Shown piece by piece: positions 24,183 to 24,399 of a stretch of DNA of 24,399 nt; position 1 is the first letter of the stretch; the number at the start of each line of letters is the position of its first letter. The notes under the pieces were generated by a model. It saw only the letters and a list, made by a program, of their open reading frames with translations, ran no database searches and had not been told where the DNA came from. The stretch is from a virus, in the IMG/VR virus record IMGVR_UViG_3300028392_002162, positions 1 to 24,399 of that record; one strand, given 5' to 3'. Both the position numbers and the translations under genes were made by a program.

Positions 24183-24399
24183 ATGAGTAACTTAATGATC
24201 GACATAGAAACACTTTCAACTACGAATGATGCTGTTATATTGACTATAGCAGCACAGAGTTTTGATCCGTTTGGTCTGGGATATCTTGATAGACATTATT
24301 ATGCCAGGATAACTCTAGAAAGTCAAGAAGATCGAATAATAGATGACAACACTATCGAATGGTGGGCCACACAGCCTGAGGCTCAGTTAGAAGCATTTG
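24183..24399 (+). CDS. dexA: 3'-5' exonuclease, DexA-like, 3' end outside the window
   Basis: Seventy-two complete codons are visible. The N-terminus MIDIETLSTTNDAVILTIAA carries the DxE of exonuclease motif I (D7, E9), followed by QSFDPFG. Later, NTIEWWATQPEAQ matches the STIEWWKNQSPEA section of T4 DexA. This places it with DexA / Rv2179c-like DEDD exonucleases, which in T4 degrade single-stranded DNA from the 3' end. The remaining acidic motifs lie outside the window. The ATG is chosen because it sits where the upstream promoter should start transcription; no Shine-Dalgarno is present. Confidence 0.82.
   Translation, partial: MSNLMIDIETLSTTNDAVILTIAAQSFDPFGLGYLDRHYYARITLESQEDRIIDDNTIEWWATQPEAQLEAF

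Overview
This window is a structural and neck region of a T4-like (contractile-tailed, myovirus-type) phage, most likely of the marine T4-like group. The strongest evidence is three neck and tail-completion proteins that I recognise by sequence: a gp13-like protein (23315-24085, +), a gp14-like protein (20420-about 21769, -) and a gp15-like tail-sheath stabiliser (19031-20419, -). Further support comes from a DexA-like exonuclease start at the right edge, T4-type late-promoter octamers (NNTAAATA) and a large set of fibre-type genes. The host cannot be determined from the sequence.

Layout. (1) 1-1048, minus strand: the start of a TPR plus glycosyltransferase-like protein that runs off the left edge. 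(2) 1189-18574, plus strand: a late structural block. It holds a 319-aa virion protein closed by a hairpin terminator, three smaller structural proteins, a 999-aa repetitive fibre protein, a 439-aa conserved virion protein, a 3189-aa giant repetitive fibre protein closed by a second terminator, a 67-aa protein and a 220-aa conserved protein of unknown function. (3) 21769-18555, minus strand: gp14-like, gp15-like and a Nudix hydrolase, tightly packed or overlapping, behind their own late promoter. (4) 21850-24399, plus strand: two unknown genes and a DexA-like exonuclease, each with a host-type sigma70 promoter placed so that transcription should start at the A of the ATG. gp13 lies among them with its own late promoter.

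How it fits together. Regions 2 and 3 look like late genes: TAAATA-type promoters, mostly with ordinary Shine-Dalgarno sites. The early genes of region 4 have near-consensus -35/-10 boxes, no visible ribosome binding site and apparently leaderless mRNAs. gp13 follows an early gene. Its ribosome binding site lies in the loop of a small hairpin that only read-through transcripts would contain whole, which resembles the known T4 arrangement for late genes behind early ones. The fibre genes share sequence modules and appear to have grown by internal duplication; a perfect 99-bp tandem repeat marks a recent event.

No tRNA, CRISPR array, insertion sequence or integrase was seen. Product names rest on remembered family resemblance, not on a database search.
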